A DNA stretch of 64,000 bases from NCBI RefSeq assembly GCF_900119895.1, contig NZ_FQLR01000004.1, forward strand, positions 496,001 through 560,000. Direction: 5' to 3'. The position numbers and the translations under genes are program-made. The stretch is from Collinsella phocaeensis. GTDB lineage: Bacteria > Actinomycetota > Coriobacteriia > Coriobacteriales > Coriobacteriaceae. Of this stretch, positions 47,454-56,839 are shown piece by piece. The number at the start of each line of letters is the position of its first letter. Within the stretch, counting starts at the first letter, position 1. The notes beneath the pieces were generated by a model. It ran no database searches. It was not told the DNA's origin and saw nothing but the letters and a program-made list of their open reading frames with translations.

Positions 47454-50400
47454 ATGGCATTCGTTCACCTGCACAACCACTCCGAGTACTCGATGCTCGA
47501 CGGCGCGACCCGTATCTCGGATATGGTCAAGCGCGCGGTCGACCTCGGCATGCCTGCGGTCGCCCTCACCGACCACGGCTACATGTACGGCATTCCGGAG
47601 CTCGGCCTCGCCTGCGACGCCATCAACCATGGCACGCCCGAGTACAAGACCTGGAGCCACGACAAGTCCTTCCTCGAGAAGGGCCGCCGCGGCGAGCTCG
47701 AGCAGCCCGACCCCGAGGCCGATTCGCGCGCCTACGCCCAGTTCCAGAAGGACATGGCCGCCTGGGACGCCGAGGGCAGCCTCGACTCCACCAAGCCGCC
47801 CCTGGTCATCAAGCCCATCTTCGGCTGCGAGGTCTACTTCACGCCGGACGACACGCTCGCCCGCGACCGCAAGCCCGAGCTCTACCATATGGTGCTCTTC
47901 GCCCGCAACGAGCGCGGCTACGTCAACCTGATGCAGACGGTCTCGGAGGCCGCCGTCGACGGCTTCTATTACAAGCCGCGCGTCACCCTGGACAACCTGC
48001 GCCGCCACCGCGAGGGCCTCATCGCCAGCTCGGCGTGTATCGCCGGCATCATCCCCAAGTGCATCGACCGCGGGGAGGAGGCCAAGGCCGTCGAGTGGGC
48101 GGAGACCTTCCGCGACCTCTTCGAGCCCGGCAGCTTCTACATCGAGATCCAGGAGCACGGCATCACGACGGATTCCGGGCTCACCGACGAGGAGCTCGAC
48201 CGCAAGCTCATCGAGATCGCGAAGCAGATCGGCGTCAAGGTCATCGCCACCAACGACTTCCACTACCTCACGCGCGACGACGCCCCCATCCAGGACGTCA
48301 TGATGTGCATCGGCATGAACTCCAAGGTGGACGATCCCAACCGCATGCGCATGCAGGGCTCCGAGTTCTACATGAAGACCGAGGACGAGATGCGCGCGCT
48401 GTTCCCGTACTGCCCCGAGGCGTGCGACAACACGGTCGAGCTGGCCGAGAAGTGCGACGTCGAGCTCGATTGGGACAGCATCATCCTGCCCAACTACCCG
48501 CTGCTCGACGAGGGGGAGACGCACGAGAGCCAGTTCCGCCGCGAGTGCGAGGCGGGCCTCGCCCTGCGCTACGGTGACGACTGGGACGGCAAGTCCGTGG
48601 GCGGCGTCGACATCCGCGAGCGCTTCGAGTTCGAATACAAGGTCATCTGCGACAAGGGCTTCGCGGCCTACTTCCTCATCGTCGCCGAGTACGTGCGCTG
48701 GGCGAAGCAGAACGGCATCGGCGTCGGTCCGGGCCGCGGATCGGCCGCGGGCGCGCTCGTCGCCTACGCCATGGACATCACCACCTTCGACCCGCTCTCG
48801 AACGGCCTCATGTTCGAGAGGTTCCTCTCTCCCGAGCGTACCGAGATGCCCGATATCGATATGGACTTCGACGATGAGCGGCGCCTCGAGGTCATCGAGC
48901 ATGTTCGACAGCTCTACGGCCCCGAGAAGGTCACCCACGTCATCACCTACTCCACCATCAAGGCCAAGCAGGCCATCAACGACGCCGCGCGCGTGCTGGA
49001 CTACCCCGTCTACATGGGTCAGCGCCTGTCCAAGATGGTCTCGGCCGACCCCGGCGTGAAGCTCCGCCAGGTGCTCGATAAGCAGCCGGGCAAGGAGGAC
49101 CTCTACAACCCGGACTTCGCCGACGCCTACCGGAAGGACGACGACGCGCGGCGCATCATCGACACCGCGCTCTCCATCGAGGGCCTGACGCGCGGCGAGG
49201 GCGTGCACGCGTGCGCCGTCCTCATCTGCCGCGACGCGGTGAACGAGCACGTGCCCACCAAGCTCGACACCAAGGGCGGCGTCGAGATCACCCAGTACGA
49301 AGGCCATACGGTCGCGGACATGGGCCTGCTCAAGATGGACTTCCTGGGCCTGCGCACCCTCACGGTCATCTCCAAGGCCAAGGCCAACATCAAGAAGAAC
49401 TTCGGCATCGACATCGACCCGGACAAGATCCCCTTCGACGACCCCAAGATCTTCGAGCTCATGAGCGCGGGCCGCACCGCCGGCGTCTTCCAGGTCGAGT
49501 CCGCGGGCATGACGGCCACCATCAAGAACATGAAGCCCACCGAGTACAAGCACGTGGTCGCTCTGATCGCCCTGTACCGCCCCGGCCCCTTGGGCGCCGG
49601 CATGGTCACGAGCTACATTAACCGCATGAACGGCAAGGAGCCCGCGGTCTCCTACGACCCGCGCCTCGACGGCATCCTGGGCGAGACCTACGGCACCATG
49701 GTCTACCAGGAGCAGGTCATGCTCATCTCGGTCGAGATGTGCGGCTTCTCCAAGGGCGAGTCGGACTCGCGCATCCGCAAGCCCGTCGCCAAGAAGAAGA
49801 TCAAGATGCTCACCGACCAGGTGTTCAAGTGGTCCGACGGCGAGGACGAGACCATCTACGACCACTGGATGAACGGCGCGGAGCGCAACGACTACAAGCG
49901 CGAGACCGCCCAGCGCATCTGGGACGACGTCCTCGAGTTCGCGTCCTACGCGTTCAACAAGTCGCACTCCGCCGGCTACGCCATCCTCGTTATGCAGACC
50001 GCCTGGCTGAAGGCCCATTACCCCAACGAGTACATGGCGGCCGTGCTCACCTCCTACACGGGCAAGACCGACAAGATCGTGCACTACGTCTCGGCGTGCC
50101 GCCACGACGGCATCGCGGTCCTGCCGCCGGACGTCAACGAGTCCGGCAAGGAGTTCACCGCGACGTCCGAGGGCGTGCGCTTCGGCCTCGCGGGTATCCG
50201 CGGCGTGGGCGAGGGCGTCGCCCAGGCGATCATCGACGAGCGCGAGGCGAACGGCCCCTACAAGAACTTGCACGACTTCGTCGAGCGCGTCGACCCGAGC
50301 CAGGCCAACCGCCGCGTCATCGAGGCCCTCATCAAGGCGGGCGCGTTCGACGCCACGGGCTACCCGCGCCGCCAGCTCATGCACTTCGTTGACAAGGCGA

Positions 50401-51260
50401 ACCCGGAGAATATCATCGATGCCGCGGTGAAGCGCCAGAAGGACCGCGCCGCCGGCCAGACCTCGCTGTTCGACGTGTTCGGCGACGTCGAGGGTTCCGG
50501 CTTCGAGGTCGTCATCCCCGAGCCCGACGGCCAGGAGTGGGACCGCCACATGAAGCTCTCCGCCGAGCGCGACGTTCTGGGCATCTACGTCTCCGACCAC
50601 CCGCTGCGCCCGTTCGAGTACGCGCTGGCCAAGGCGCGCGAGTACTCGCTGTCCCAGATCGACACCGGGTTCGAGATCGCCTCGCCCACCGGCGAGGGCA
50701 CCATCAACCAGGAGATCCCCGAGGGCAAGCCGTACTGGTTCGCCGGCATGGTGTCCGAGGTGTCCAAGCGCGTCACCAAGAACGGCGACCCCATGGCCAT
50801 CGTCACGCTCGAGGACATGGAGGGCGAGGCCACGGTCGTGGTGTTCCCCAAGACGTACAAGGAGGCCGAGGGCTACCTGTACGGCGAGGTCGACCCCGAG
50901 ACGGGCGCCGTGCTGTCCGACGCGTTCATCCGCGTGCGCGGCAAGCTCGAGCGCAGCGACCGCGGCGACCAGATCATCGCGCAGGAGATCTTGCCGCTGG
51001 AGCTGAGCGAGGAGGCGAACCGCCCCAAGGTGTTCGAGATCATGGTCCCGAGCGCCCGCTTCTCCCAGCCCAACATGTCGCGTCTCGCGACGGTGCTCGC
51101 AACCAATCCCGGCGGCGACCGTGTGGAGCTGTTTGTCGAGCAGGCAGACGGCCAGACCATGCGCGCCGAGATCCCGACGCGGGTGAATGCGCGCTCGATT
51201 CCGCTGATCGCCGAGGTGAAGGGGATTGTCGGCTCCCACGGCCGCGTCACGGTGATCTAG
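47454..51260 (+). CDS. dnaE: DNA polymerase III alpha subunit (DnaE1)
   Basis: 1268 residues. The PHP domain opens at once (FVHLHNHSEYSMLDG), which fixes the start at ATG 47454; an upstream ATG at 47391 would add 21 unrelated residues. The polymerase core has GVGPGRGSAAGALVAYAMDI and the catalytic aspartates in EMPDIDMDFDDERR near residue 466. AGVFQVESAGM and SFNKSHSAGYA-type thumb/finger motifs (here FNKSHSAGYAILVMQTAWLK) follow. Near the C-terminus are helix-hairpin-helix and OB-fold parts (YWFAGMVSEVSKRVTKNGDP). It is the main replicative polymerase subunit. The C-terminal region is long compared with E. coli. Confidence 0.97.
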   Translation: MAFVHLHNHSEYSMLDGATRISDMVKRAVDLGMPAVALTDHGYMYGIPELGLACDAINHGTPEYKTWSHDKSFLEKGRRGELEQPDPEADSRAYAQFQKDMAAWDAEGSLDSTKPPLVIKPIFGCEVYFTPDDTLARDRKPELYHMVLFARNERGYVNLMQTVSEAAVDGFYYKPRVTLDNLRRHREGLIASSACIAGIIPKCIDRGEEAKAVEWAETFRDLFEPGSFYIEIQEHGITTDSGLTDEELDRKLIEIAKQIGVKVIATNDFHYLTRDDAPIQDVMMCIGMNSKVDDPNRMRMQGSEFYMKTEDEMRALFPYCPEACDNTVELAEKCDVELDWDSIILPNYPLLDEGETHESQFRRECEAGLALRYGDDWDGKSVGGVDIRERFEFEYKVICDKGFAAYFLIVAEYVRWAKQNGIGVGPGRGSAAGALVAYAMDITTFDPLSNGLMFERFLSPERTEMPDIDMDFDDERRLEVIEHVRQLYGPEKVTHVITYSTIKAKQAINDAARVLDYPVYMGQRLSKMVSADPGVKLRQVLDKQPGKEDLYNPDFADAYRKDDDARRIIDTALSIEGLTRGEGVHACAVLICRDAVNEHVPTKLDTKGGVEITQYEGHTVADMGLLKMDFLGLRTLTVISKAKANIKKNFGIDIDPDKIPFDDPKIFELMSAGRTAGVFQVESAGMTATIKNMKPTEYKHVVALIALYRPGPLGAGMVTSYINRMNGKEPAVSYDPRLDGILGETYGTMVYQEQVMLISVEMCGFSKGESDSRIRKPVAKKKIKMLTDQVFKWSDGEDETIYDHWMNGAERNDYKRETAQRIWDDVLEFASYAFNKSHSAGYAILVMQTAWLKAHYPNEYMAAVLTSYTGKTDKIVHYVSACRHDGIAVLPPDVNESGKEFTATSEGVRFGLAGIRGVGEGVAQAIIDEREANGPYKNLHDFVERVDPSQANRRVIEALIKAGAFDATGYPRRQLMHFVDKANPENIIDAAVKRQKDRAAGQTSLFDVFGDVEGSGFEVVIPEPDGQEWDRHMKLSAERDVLGIYVSDHPLRPFEYALAKAREYSLSQIDTGFEIASPTGEGTINQEIPEGKPYWFAGMVSEVSKRVTKNGDPMAIVTLEDMEGEATVVVFPKTYKEAEGYLYGEVDPETGAVLSDAFIRVRGKLERSDRGDQIIAQEILPLELSEEANRPKVFEIMVPSARFSQPNMSRLATVLATNPGGDRVELFVEQADGQTMRAEIPTRVNARSIPLIAEVKGIVGSHGRVTVI

Positions 51261-51292
51261 CCATCAGGCGGCCACGGGGTCGCCCCGGCATC

Positions 51293-51454
51293 TTGCCCCT
51301 CAGCCGGCGGGGCGCCGCACGCTAGGCGTGCGCTCCGCCGCCTTCAGGGCAACCTGCTCCGAATGAGGGCCTAGATGGCGGACGCGGGGCCAGTTTGCCC
51401 CTCAAGCCAGGGATGCGCCGCCCTAAGGCGTGCGTACCCTGTCTTTCGGGGCAA
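51293..51454. repeat. Tandem pair of structured elements between dnaE and ychF
   Basis: Two units, 51293-51352 and 51394-51454, share TTGCCCCTCA at the left, a central C(T)AAGGCGTGCG-type block, and GGGCAACCTG at the right. Each folds with an outer TTGCCC/GGGCAA stem. The next stem is GGCGG/CCGCC in unit 1 and CAGGG/CCCTG in unit 2, so pairing is kept while sequence changes. They could be paired terminators, mobile repeats or small RNAs. Confidence 0.6.
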
Positions 51455-51478
51455 CCTGGTCGAAATCGTCCCAGGATG

Positions 51479-51519
51479 TATACTTAAAAAGATTGACTGT
51501 TTGATGCATTAAGGAGGAG
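51479..51519 (+). promoter_or_regulatory. ychF -10 and ribosome site
   Basis: TATACT (51479-51484), preceded directly by TG, is a strong -10 without a clear -35. AAGGAGGAG (51511-51519) stands just before the GTG start at 51522. Confidence 0.6.
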
Positions 51520-51521
51520 CC

Positions 51522-52601
51522 GTGGCTCTATCCATCGGTATCGTCGGCCTGCCCAACGTGGGCAAGTCGACGCTGTTCACCGCCCTCACCAAGAAGGGCG
51601 GCCTGGCCGCCAACTACCCGTTCGCCACGATCGACCCCAACGTGGGTATCGTCGACGTGCCCGACGCGCGCCTGCAGGCGCTGGCCGATATCGTGCACCC
51701 GGGCCGCATCATGCCCGCCACGGTCGAGTTCGTCGACATCGCGGGCCTGGTGAAGGGTGCTGCCGCCGAGGGCGCCGGCCTGGGCAACCAGTTCCTGGCG
51801 AACATCCGCGAGTGCGACGCCATCTGCGAGGTCGTCCGCTACTTCAAGGATCCCGACGTCATGCGCGAGGCCAACCATACCGGCGAGTTCGTGGACCCGG
51901 CGAGCGACGCCGAGACCATCATGACCGAGCTCATCCTGGCCGATATCCAGACGCTCGAGAAGCAGCTGCCCAAGCTCGAGAAGGAGTCCAAGCGCGACAA
52001 GGCGCTCGCTCCCAAGTTCGAGATCGCCAAGCGCCTGCTCGAGTGGCTGAACGACGGCAAGCGCGCGGCCAACATGGAGATGACCGACGACGAGCGCGCT
52101 GCCGCCAAGGGCCTGTTCCTGCTCACCATGAAGCCGATGCTCTACGTGGCGAACGTCGACGAGGACGAGCTCACCGTCGAGCTCGACGCCATCGACGGCG
52201 TGGCGCCCATCCCCATCTGCGCCAAGGTGGAGGCCGAGCTGTCCGAGCTCGAGCCCGATGAGGCCGCCGAGTACCTAGCTGACCTGGGCCTGGAGCATTC
52301 AGGTCTCGAGACGCTCGCGCAGGCGGCGTATAAGCTGCTCGGCCTGCAGAGCTACTTCACGGCGGGCGAGATGGAGGTCCGCGCGTGGACGGTGCGCCAG
52401 GGCGCGACGGCCCCCCAGGCGGCCGGCGTGATCCACACGGACTTCGAGCGCGGCTTCATCAAGGCCGAGGTCGTGGCCTTCGACGACTACGTCGAGCTGG
52501 GCGGCGAGGCCGGTGCCAAGGCGGCCGGCAAGCTGCGCATCGAGGGTAAGGACTACGTCATGGCCGACGGCGACGTGGTGCACTTCCGCTTCAACGTGTA
52601 G
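51522..52601 (+). CDS. ychF: YchF/Obg-family ATPase (ribosome-associated)
   Basis: 359 residues from a GTG with an ideal ribosome site. G1 GLPNVGKST, G2/G3 region AANYPFATIDPNVG and DIAGLVKGAAAEGAGLGNQF, then a coiled-coil insert (LEKQLPKLEKESKRDKALA), the altered specificity motif that gives ATP preference (YVANVDE instead of NKxD), and the C-terminal TGS domain (VRAWTVRQGATAPQAAGVIH). YchF/OLA1 binds ribosomes and affects stress responses. It is followed by a terminator and a DUF1648 gene. Confidence 0.96.
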   Translation: MALSIGIVGLPNVGKSTLFTALTKKGGLAANYPFATIDPNVGIVDVPDARLQALADIVHPGRIMPATVEFVDIAGLVKGAAAEGAGLGNQFLANIRECDAICEVVRYFKDPDVMREANHTGEFVDPASDAETIMTELILADIQTLEKQLPKLEKESKRDKALAPKFEIAKRLLEWLNDGKRAANMEMTDDERAAAKGLFLLTMKPMLYVANVDEDELTVELDAIDGVAPIPICAKVEAELSELEPDEAAEYLADLGLEHSGLETLAQAAYKLLGLQSYFTAGEMEVRAWTVRQGATAPQAAGVIHTDFERGFIKAEVVAFDDYVELGGEAGAKAAGKLRIEGKDYVMADGDVVHFRFNV

Positions 52602-52607
52602 GTCTTT

Positions 52608-52645
52608 CGGCGCGCTGTCCGGTTGCGGCGGCGCGCCGTTTTCTT
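52608..52645 (+). terminator. Terminator after ychF
   Basis: Stem CGGCGCGC (52608-52615) with GCGCGCCG (52631-52638), followed by TTTTCTT. Confidence 0.75.
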
Positions 52646-52694
52646 CGGTCCGCACGTGACCGATCCCGCTCTCGAGAACGACGAAAGGTGTCTG

Positions 52695-53078
52695 ATGTTC
52701 GAATACGGCAAGAAGAACGGTTGGATGGGCATCGCTTTGATCTGCCTGTCCGTTCTTCCCTTCATCATCGCGGTGCTGGTCATCCCCAACCTGGCCGACT
52801 CGCTTCCCATGCGTTGGGATTCCGCCGGCGAGGTGACGCGCTGGGGCAGCCGCTACGAGCTGTTCATCGCTCCGGTGTTCGCCCTGTTCATGGGCCTGGG
52901 CACGTATGTGTCCGCTTCGCGCAAGGGCCGCGACCTCACCAAGTCCGATTCCAACGCCGCCGCGATCCTCACGGTGACGCGCTTTTTGCGCAGCGGCATC
53001 CTGGTCTCCATCGTGCTCAACATCGCGAATATCTACCTGCTGTACACCTCGGGCACGAACACGCCCCTCATCCTGTAG
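52695..53078 (+). CDS. DUF1648-type small membrane protein
   Basis: 127 residues with three predicted membrane helices. After the first helix stands LADSLPMRWDSAGEVTRWGS, the DUF1648 signature also found at the start of SdpI-type immunity proteins. The SdpI C-terminal domain is missing, so this is the short form, function unknown. AAAGGTG precedes ATG 52695. It lies behind the ychF terminator and therefore probably has its own promoter. Confidence 0.72.
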   Translation: MFEYGKKNGWMGIALICLSVLPFIIAVLVIPNLADSLPMRWDSAGEVTRWGSRYELFIAPVFALFMGLGTYVSASRKGRDLTKSDSNAAAILTVTRFLRSGILVSIVLNIANIYLLYTSGTNTPLIL

Positions 53079-53222
53079 GGGATTCCGGGCGACGGCGCGC
53101 TGGCCGGCTTCTGTTTGCGCGGTCCTGGCCCACCGGGCGGTTAGGGCCGGAGCAATGCGGGGTGGGGTCATTGCGGCTCCAGCGTCACGAGCCGAGAGGG
53201 CATCCAACTTCATAGTCGAGAC

Positions 53223-53262
53223 CGGGAGGGGGCGGAAGCTGTGCGGCTTCCGTCCCCTCCCG
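53223..53262. terminator. Bidirectional terminator between convergent genes
   Basis: Arms CGGGAGGGG and GGAAGC (53223-53239) pair with GCTTCC and CCCCTCCCG (53246-53262) around a short loop. It separates the DUF1648 gene from asparaginase. Confidence 0.7.
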
Positions 53263-53294
53263 TGCGTTAACGGAGATGGGCGCTGAAGCGGAGG

Positions 53295-54344
53295 CTATGC
53301 GAGGGGCAGCCGATCGAAGTTGACGGGGCAGTCGAACAGCTTCTTGACGACGCTGGGGTCCGCGCTCTGCCCGCGCGCCCACATGGTCTTCGCGACGAGG
53401 GCCTCGGTGGTCATGTCGTCGCCCTTGAGGATGCCCGGGTGGTCGGCGTAGGCGCGGCCGACCTCGTAGACACCCAGGTCCAGGCCTTCTTCGGGCACCT
53501 GCGTGGTGATGACGGCGGTGCGCCCGGAGTCGACCCAATCGAAGATCGCCTCCTGGAACGACCGACCCGACCCTTCGGTCGCCCGTTCGTCGGGGATGCC
53601 GCCGATGCCGAAGGTCTCGATGATCACCGCATCGTAGCTCGCCTTGAGTGCCTCGAAGATGGCGGGATCGATGCCGGGGACGAGCTTGAGGACGAAGACG
53701 CGTTGATCGAGTGCGTGATAGATGTGTGGGCGGGAGGTTTTGGCTCCGTTCACCCATGCGTCTCCGCCCGCGATGTCGGCGAGCTTGCCGCTGCGCACGA
53801 TCCGGTCGTTGCGGATATAGGCGATCGAGGGGTAGTTTACGCTCTTGAATGCGTTGAAGCTCATCGTGCGCTGCTTGCGGGCGCGCGTGCCGGCGATGAC
53901 CGCGCCGCCGAAGACGACGGTGACGTCGCGCGCGTGGTTGTCGGCGGCGTAGAGGACGCTCTGATACAGGTTGAGGCGCGCGTCGGTGAAGGAATCGCCC
54001 ATGGGCTTCTGCGAGCCGGTGAGCACGATGGGCTTGGGGCTGTCCTGGATCAGGTAGGAGAGGGCGGCGGCCGTGTAGGCCATCGTGTCCGTGCCGTGCA
54101 GGACGACGAACCCGTCGTAGTCGTCGTACGCCGCGGCGATGGCCTCGCCTATCTCGAGCCAGTTGGATGGCTGCATGTTGGTGCTATCAATGTTCATGAG
54201 CTGCATGACCTCGATATGGGCGAGGTCGGATGCCTCGGGGACGCAGCGTGCCAGCTCCTCTCCCGTAAGCGTGGGGGAGAGGCCGCGGCCGTCTTCTGCC
54301 GATGCGATGGTGCCGCCGGTGGCGATAAGCAGGATGTTCTTCAT
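53295..54344 (-). CDS. ansA: L-asparaginase, type I (cytosolic)
   Basis: 349 residues. The first catalytic Thr is T12 in LLIATGGTIAS, and the second triad is in FVVLHGTDTMAYTAAALSYL (Thr-Asp) with a later Lys. No signal peptide is present, and the dimer-type length agrees with AnsA. It hydrolyses asparagine to aspartate and ammonia. AAGGGACG precedes ATG 54344. Residues GGIPDERATEGSGRSFQEAI lie in a family loop. It is monocistronic. Confidence 0.93.
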   Translation of the reverse strand: MKNILLIATGGTIASAEDGRGLSPTLTGEELARCVPEASDLAHIEVMQLMNIDSTNMQPSNWLEIGEAIAAAYDDYDGFVVLHGTDTMAYTAAALSYLIQDSPKPIVLTGSQKPMGDSFTDARLNLYQSVLYAADNHARDVTVVFGGAVIAGTRARKQRTMSFNAFKSVNYPSIAYIRNDRIVRSGKLADIAGGDAWVNGAKTSRPHIYHALDQRVFVLKLVPGIDPAIFEALKASYDAVIIETFGIGGIPDERATEGSGRSFQEAIFDWVDSGRTAVITTQVPEEGLDLGVYEVGRAYADHPGILKGDDMTTEALVAKTMWARGQSADPSVVKKLFDCPVNFDRLPLA

Positions 54345-54613
54345 GGTCGTCCCTTCTGCGTGTCCGCCGTCCATTGTATGCCAGCACGGGCTGCTGCCAG
54401 CGGTCCGGGTGGTATCCGGTATGCGTCGGCTCGCATGGAGGACGGATGCAGCGCCTGGCAGTGCGGCGGATGCGGGACGCTTGCGCCGCGGTGTGCACGT
54501 CAGGTTGATACCGCTGCTCCGGACGGGTCATGTCCTGTAGTGTTGCCGCTGACGATAAGCGGGACAGCGCCGGATGCAGGTAATGAAGCGGTAAAAGGGG
54601 GTCATGATACCGG

Positions 54614-54843
54614 TATTAAACAACAATCCCCTGAAAAAATGGACAAATCTGTCAGATAATGACGATGTCCGGAGGAACGACCGCGTTGCCCGGGTCCCTT
54701 AAAATAAAGAATAAAGCATCAAGTGTTGTTTAAAGGCAGGACAAACCTCCATTCGTACGCTCTTCCGTTGGCGCAGTATATAGATAGATGCCCTTCAGCC
54801 GTCATTATTTGGCAGATTTGCCCAAAAAAGCAGGGGGTTATAG
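54614..54843. mobile_element. Non-autonomous element B with the same inverted arms as element A
   Basis: The left arm (54614-54667) has TGGACAAATCTGTCAGATAA then TGACGATG. The right arm (54800-54843) complements it with mismatches and ends GGGGGTTATAG, as in copy A. Both copies open with TATTAAACAA. The 130-bp interior (AT-rich, TTAAAATAAAGAATAAAGC) has no likeness to that of copy A and no gene. The element lies between ansA and guaA. The following 54847-55142 shows no gene, only a -10-like TATTAT near 55079. Confidence 0.6.
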
Positions 54844-55142
54844 AAAATCGCTAAATATAACCCACGTATGGGGTTGCTGCCATGTCGTCCTCGACATTTG
54901 ATGCGTCGCCGCACTTCGATGAGCGGTCGCCTCTGCTGCCCCGCGCGCACCGGTCGTTGAGGCACAGCGCGCCGTTTCGAGGCGGAGCTTCTCGGAACGA
55001 TGAGGCGTGTCACGAAGTGGGAATGTGGAAGTACGCAGCTGGAACATCATGCGATGCATACGGTGGGCGCGATGCATGTATTATGTTCGGTTATCGCGTG
55101 CCGTTATCGGCGCGAACCTGCTATGAATGCGAGAGGAGACCC

Positions 55143-56753
55143 ATGACGCAACCTGCCTCCAACCATGATGCGCAGAAGGTCTTGGTATTTGATTTCGGCG
55201 CCCAGTATGCCCAGCTTATCGCTCGCCGCGTGCGCGACCTGCATGTCTACTCGGAGATCGTTCCCTGCGACATCTCCGCCGACGAGGTGCGCGCGATGGC
55301 GCCCTCCGCGCTGATCCTTTCGGGCGGCCCGGCGTCAGTGTACGCGGAAGACGCTCCCACCGTGGATCCCGCCATCTATGATCTTGGCTTTCCCATCCTG
55401 GGCTTCTGCTACGGCCATCAGGTGACGGCCGTCACGCTCGGCGGCGAGGTGGGCCACTCGGAGATCGGCGAGTACGGTCCCGCAACCATCGAGCGCGATC
55501 GCGAAAGCGCCCTGTTCAACGCCACGCCGCTCGAGCAGACCGTGTGGATGAGCCACCGCGACGCTGTCTCCCGCGTGCCCGAGGGCTTCACGGTGACGGC
55601 GAGCACCTCCGTGTGCCCGGTCGCCGCGATGGAGGACGCCGAGCGCCGGATCTACACCACGCAGTTCCACCCCGAGGTCAAGCACACCGAGCACGGCCAG
55701 CAGCTGCTGCGGAACTTCCTGTTCGACATCTGCGGCCTTAAGGCCACGTGGACCATGGATAACTTGGTCGAGAGCATGACCGAAGAGTTCCGTGCGGCCG
55801 TGGGCGAGGACCGCGTGATCCTGGCGCTGTCCGGCGGCGTGGACTCCTCCGTGGTGGCGGCGCTTGGAGCCCGTGCCGTGGGACGTCAGATGACCTGCGT
55901 GTTCATCAACCATGGTCTTCTGCGCAAGGGCGAGCCCGAGCAGGTGGAGGAGGTCTTCACCAAGCAGTTCGATGTCGACTTCGTGCACGTGCACGCCGAG
56001 GAGCGCTATGCCGCGCTGCTGGACGGCGTGACCGACCCGGAGGAGAAGCGCCGCATCATCGGCACGCAGTTCTGGAACGAGTTCTTCGCCGTGGCGACCG
56101 AGCTCGAGCAGGATGGCCGCCCGGTGAAGTACCTGGCTCAGGGCACCATCTATCCCGACATCATCGAGAGCGGCGCGCGCAAGACCGGTGGCAAGACGGC
56201 CACCATTAAGAGCCACCACAACCTCATCCCGTTCCCCGAGGGCGTGCACTTCGACCTCATCGAGCCGCTTGATCACTTCTTCAAGGACGAGGTTCGCGAG
56301 CTCGGCCTGGCGCTGGGCCTGCCCGAGCACATCGTGTACCGCCAGCCGTTCCCGGGCCCGGGCCTGGCTATCCGCATCATCGGCGCGGTGAGCCCCGAGA
56401 AGCTCGAGATCTTGAAGAACGCTGACGCCATCGTGCGTGAGGAGCTGGATGCCTATAACGCGCGCCTGTTCGAGCAGACCGGCGAGCGCAACAGCGAGCA
56501 CGCCTGCTGGCAGTACTTCTGCGTGCTGCCCGACATCAAGTCCGTGGGCGTGATGGGCGACGAGCGTACCTACGCGCGTCCCGTGATCCTGCGCGCTGTG
56601 GAGTCCAGCGACGCCATGACCGCCGACTGGGCCAAGCTGCCCTACGAGGTGCTCGCGCGCATCTCTGGCCGCATCGTGGCCGAGGTCCCCGGCGTGAACC
56701 GCGTGGCCTACGACATCACGAGCAAGCCGCCCGCGACGATCGAGTGGGAGTAG
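55143..56753 (+). CDS. guaA: GMP synthase (glutamine-hydrolysing)
   Basis: 536 residues. The class I glutamine amidotransferase has its nucleophile C89 in GFCYGHQ and the His-Glu pair in TQFHPEVKHTE. The ATP pyrophosphatase loop is LSGGVDSSVVAALGAR near residue 230, and the C-terminal dimer domain ends ITSKPPATIEWE, as in all GuaA. It converts XMP to GMP. GAGAGGAG precedes ATG 55143. No guanine riboswitch is recognisable upstream. A strong terminator follows, and the 3' end is adjacent to a low-GC HNH gene and mobile DNA. In many bacteria the guaA end is an integration hot spot. Confidence 0.97.
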   Translation: MTQPASNHDAQKVLVFDFGAQYAQLIARRVRDLHVYSEIVPCDISADEVRAMAPSALILSGGPASVYAEDAPTVDPAIYDLGFPILGFCYGHQVTAVTLGGEVGHSEIGEYGPATIERDRESALFNATPLEQTVWMSHRDAVSRVPEGFTVTASTSVCPVAAMEDAERRIYTTQFHPEVKHTEHGQQLLRNFLFDICGLKATWTMDNLVESMTEEFRAAVGEDRVILALSGGVDSSVVAALGARAVGRQMTCVFINHGLLRKGEPEQVEEVFTKQFDVDFVHVHAEERYAALLDGVTDPEEKRRIIGTQFWNEFFAVATELEQDGRPVKYLAQGTIYPDIIESGARKTGGKTATIKSHHNLIPFPEGVHFDLIEPLDHFFKDEVRELGLALGLPEHIVYRQPFPGPGLAIRIIGAVSPEKLEILKNADAIVREELDAYNARLFEQTGERNSEHACWQYFCVLPDIKSVGVMGDERTYARPVILRAVESSDAMTADWAKLPYEVLARISGRIVAEVPGVNRVAYDITSKPPATIEWE

Positions 56754-56793
56754 CGAACGTATGTTCGTATCAGCAATATAATAGCAGGCAGAT

Positions 56794-56829
56794 GGGGCTG
56801 CAGCATTTCTGCAGCCCCATTTTGCTCTT
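56794..56829 (+). terminator. Terminator after guaA
   Basis: Stem GGGGCTGCAG (56794-56803) with its complement (56809-56818) has a CATTT loop and is followed by ATTTTGCTCTT. It ends 10 bases before the ATG of the HNH gene, so that gene needs another promoter or read-through. Confidence 0.85.
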
Positions 56830-56839
56830 GGAGGGATTG

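Noticed and set aside
47436-51239. 1267-residue leftward frame opposite dnaE
   Set aside because: An antisense shadow caused by high GC at third codon positions; no ribosome site and His/Val/Leu/Asp-biased composition.
54847-55142. Guanine riboswitch before guaA
   Set aside because: The conserved purine-riboswitch core was not found; only a short AACCC/GGGTT palindrome is present.
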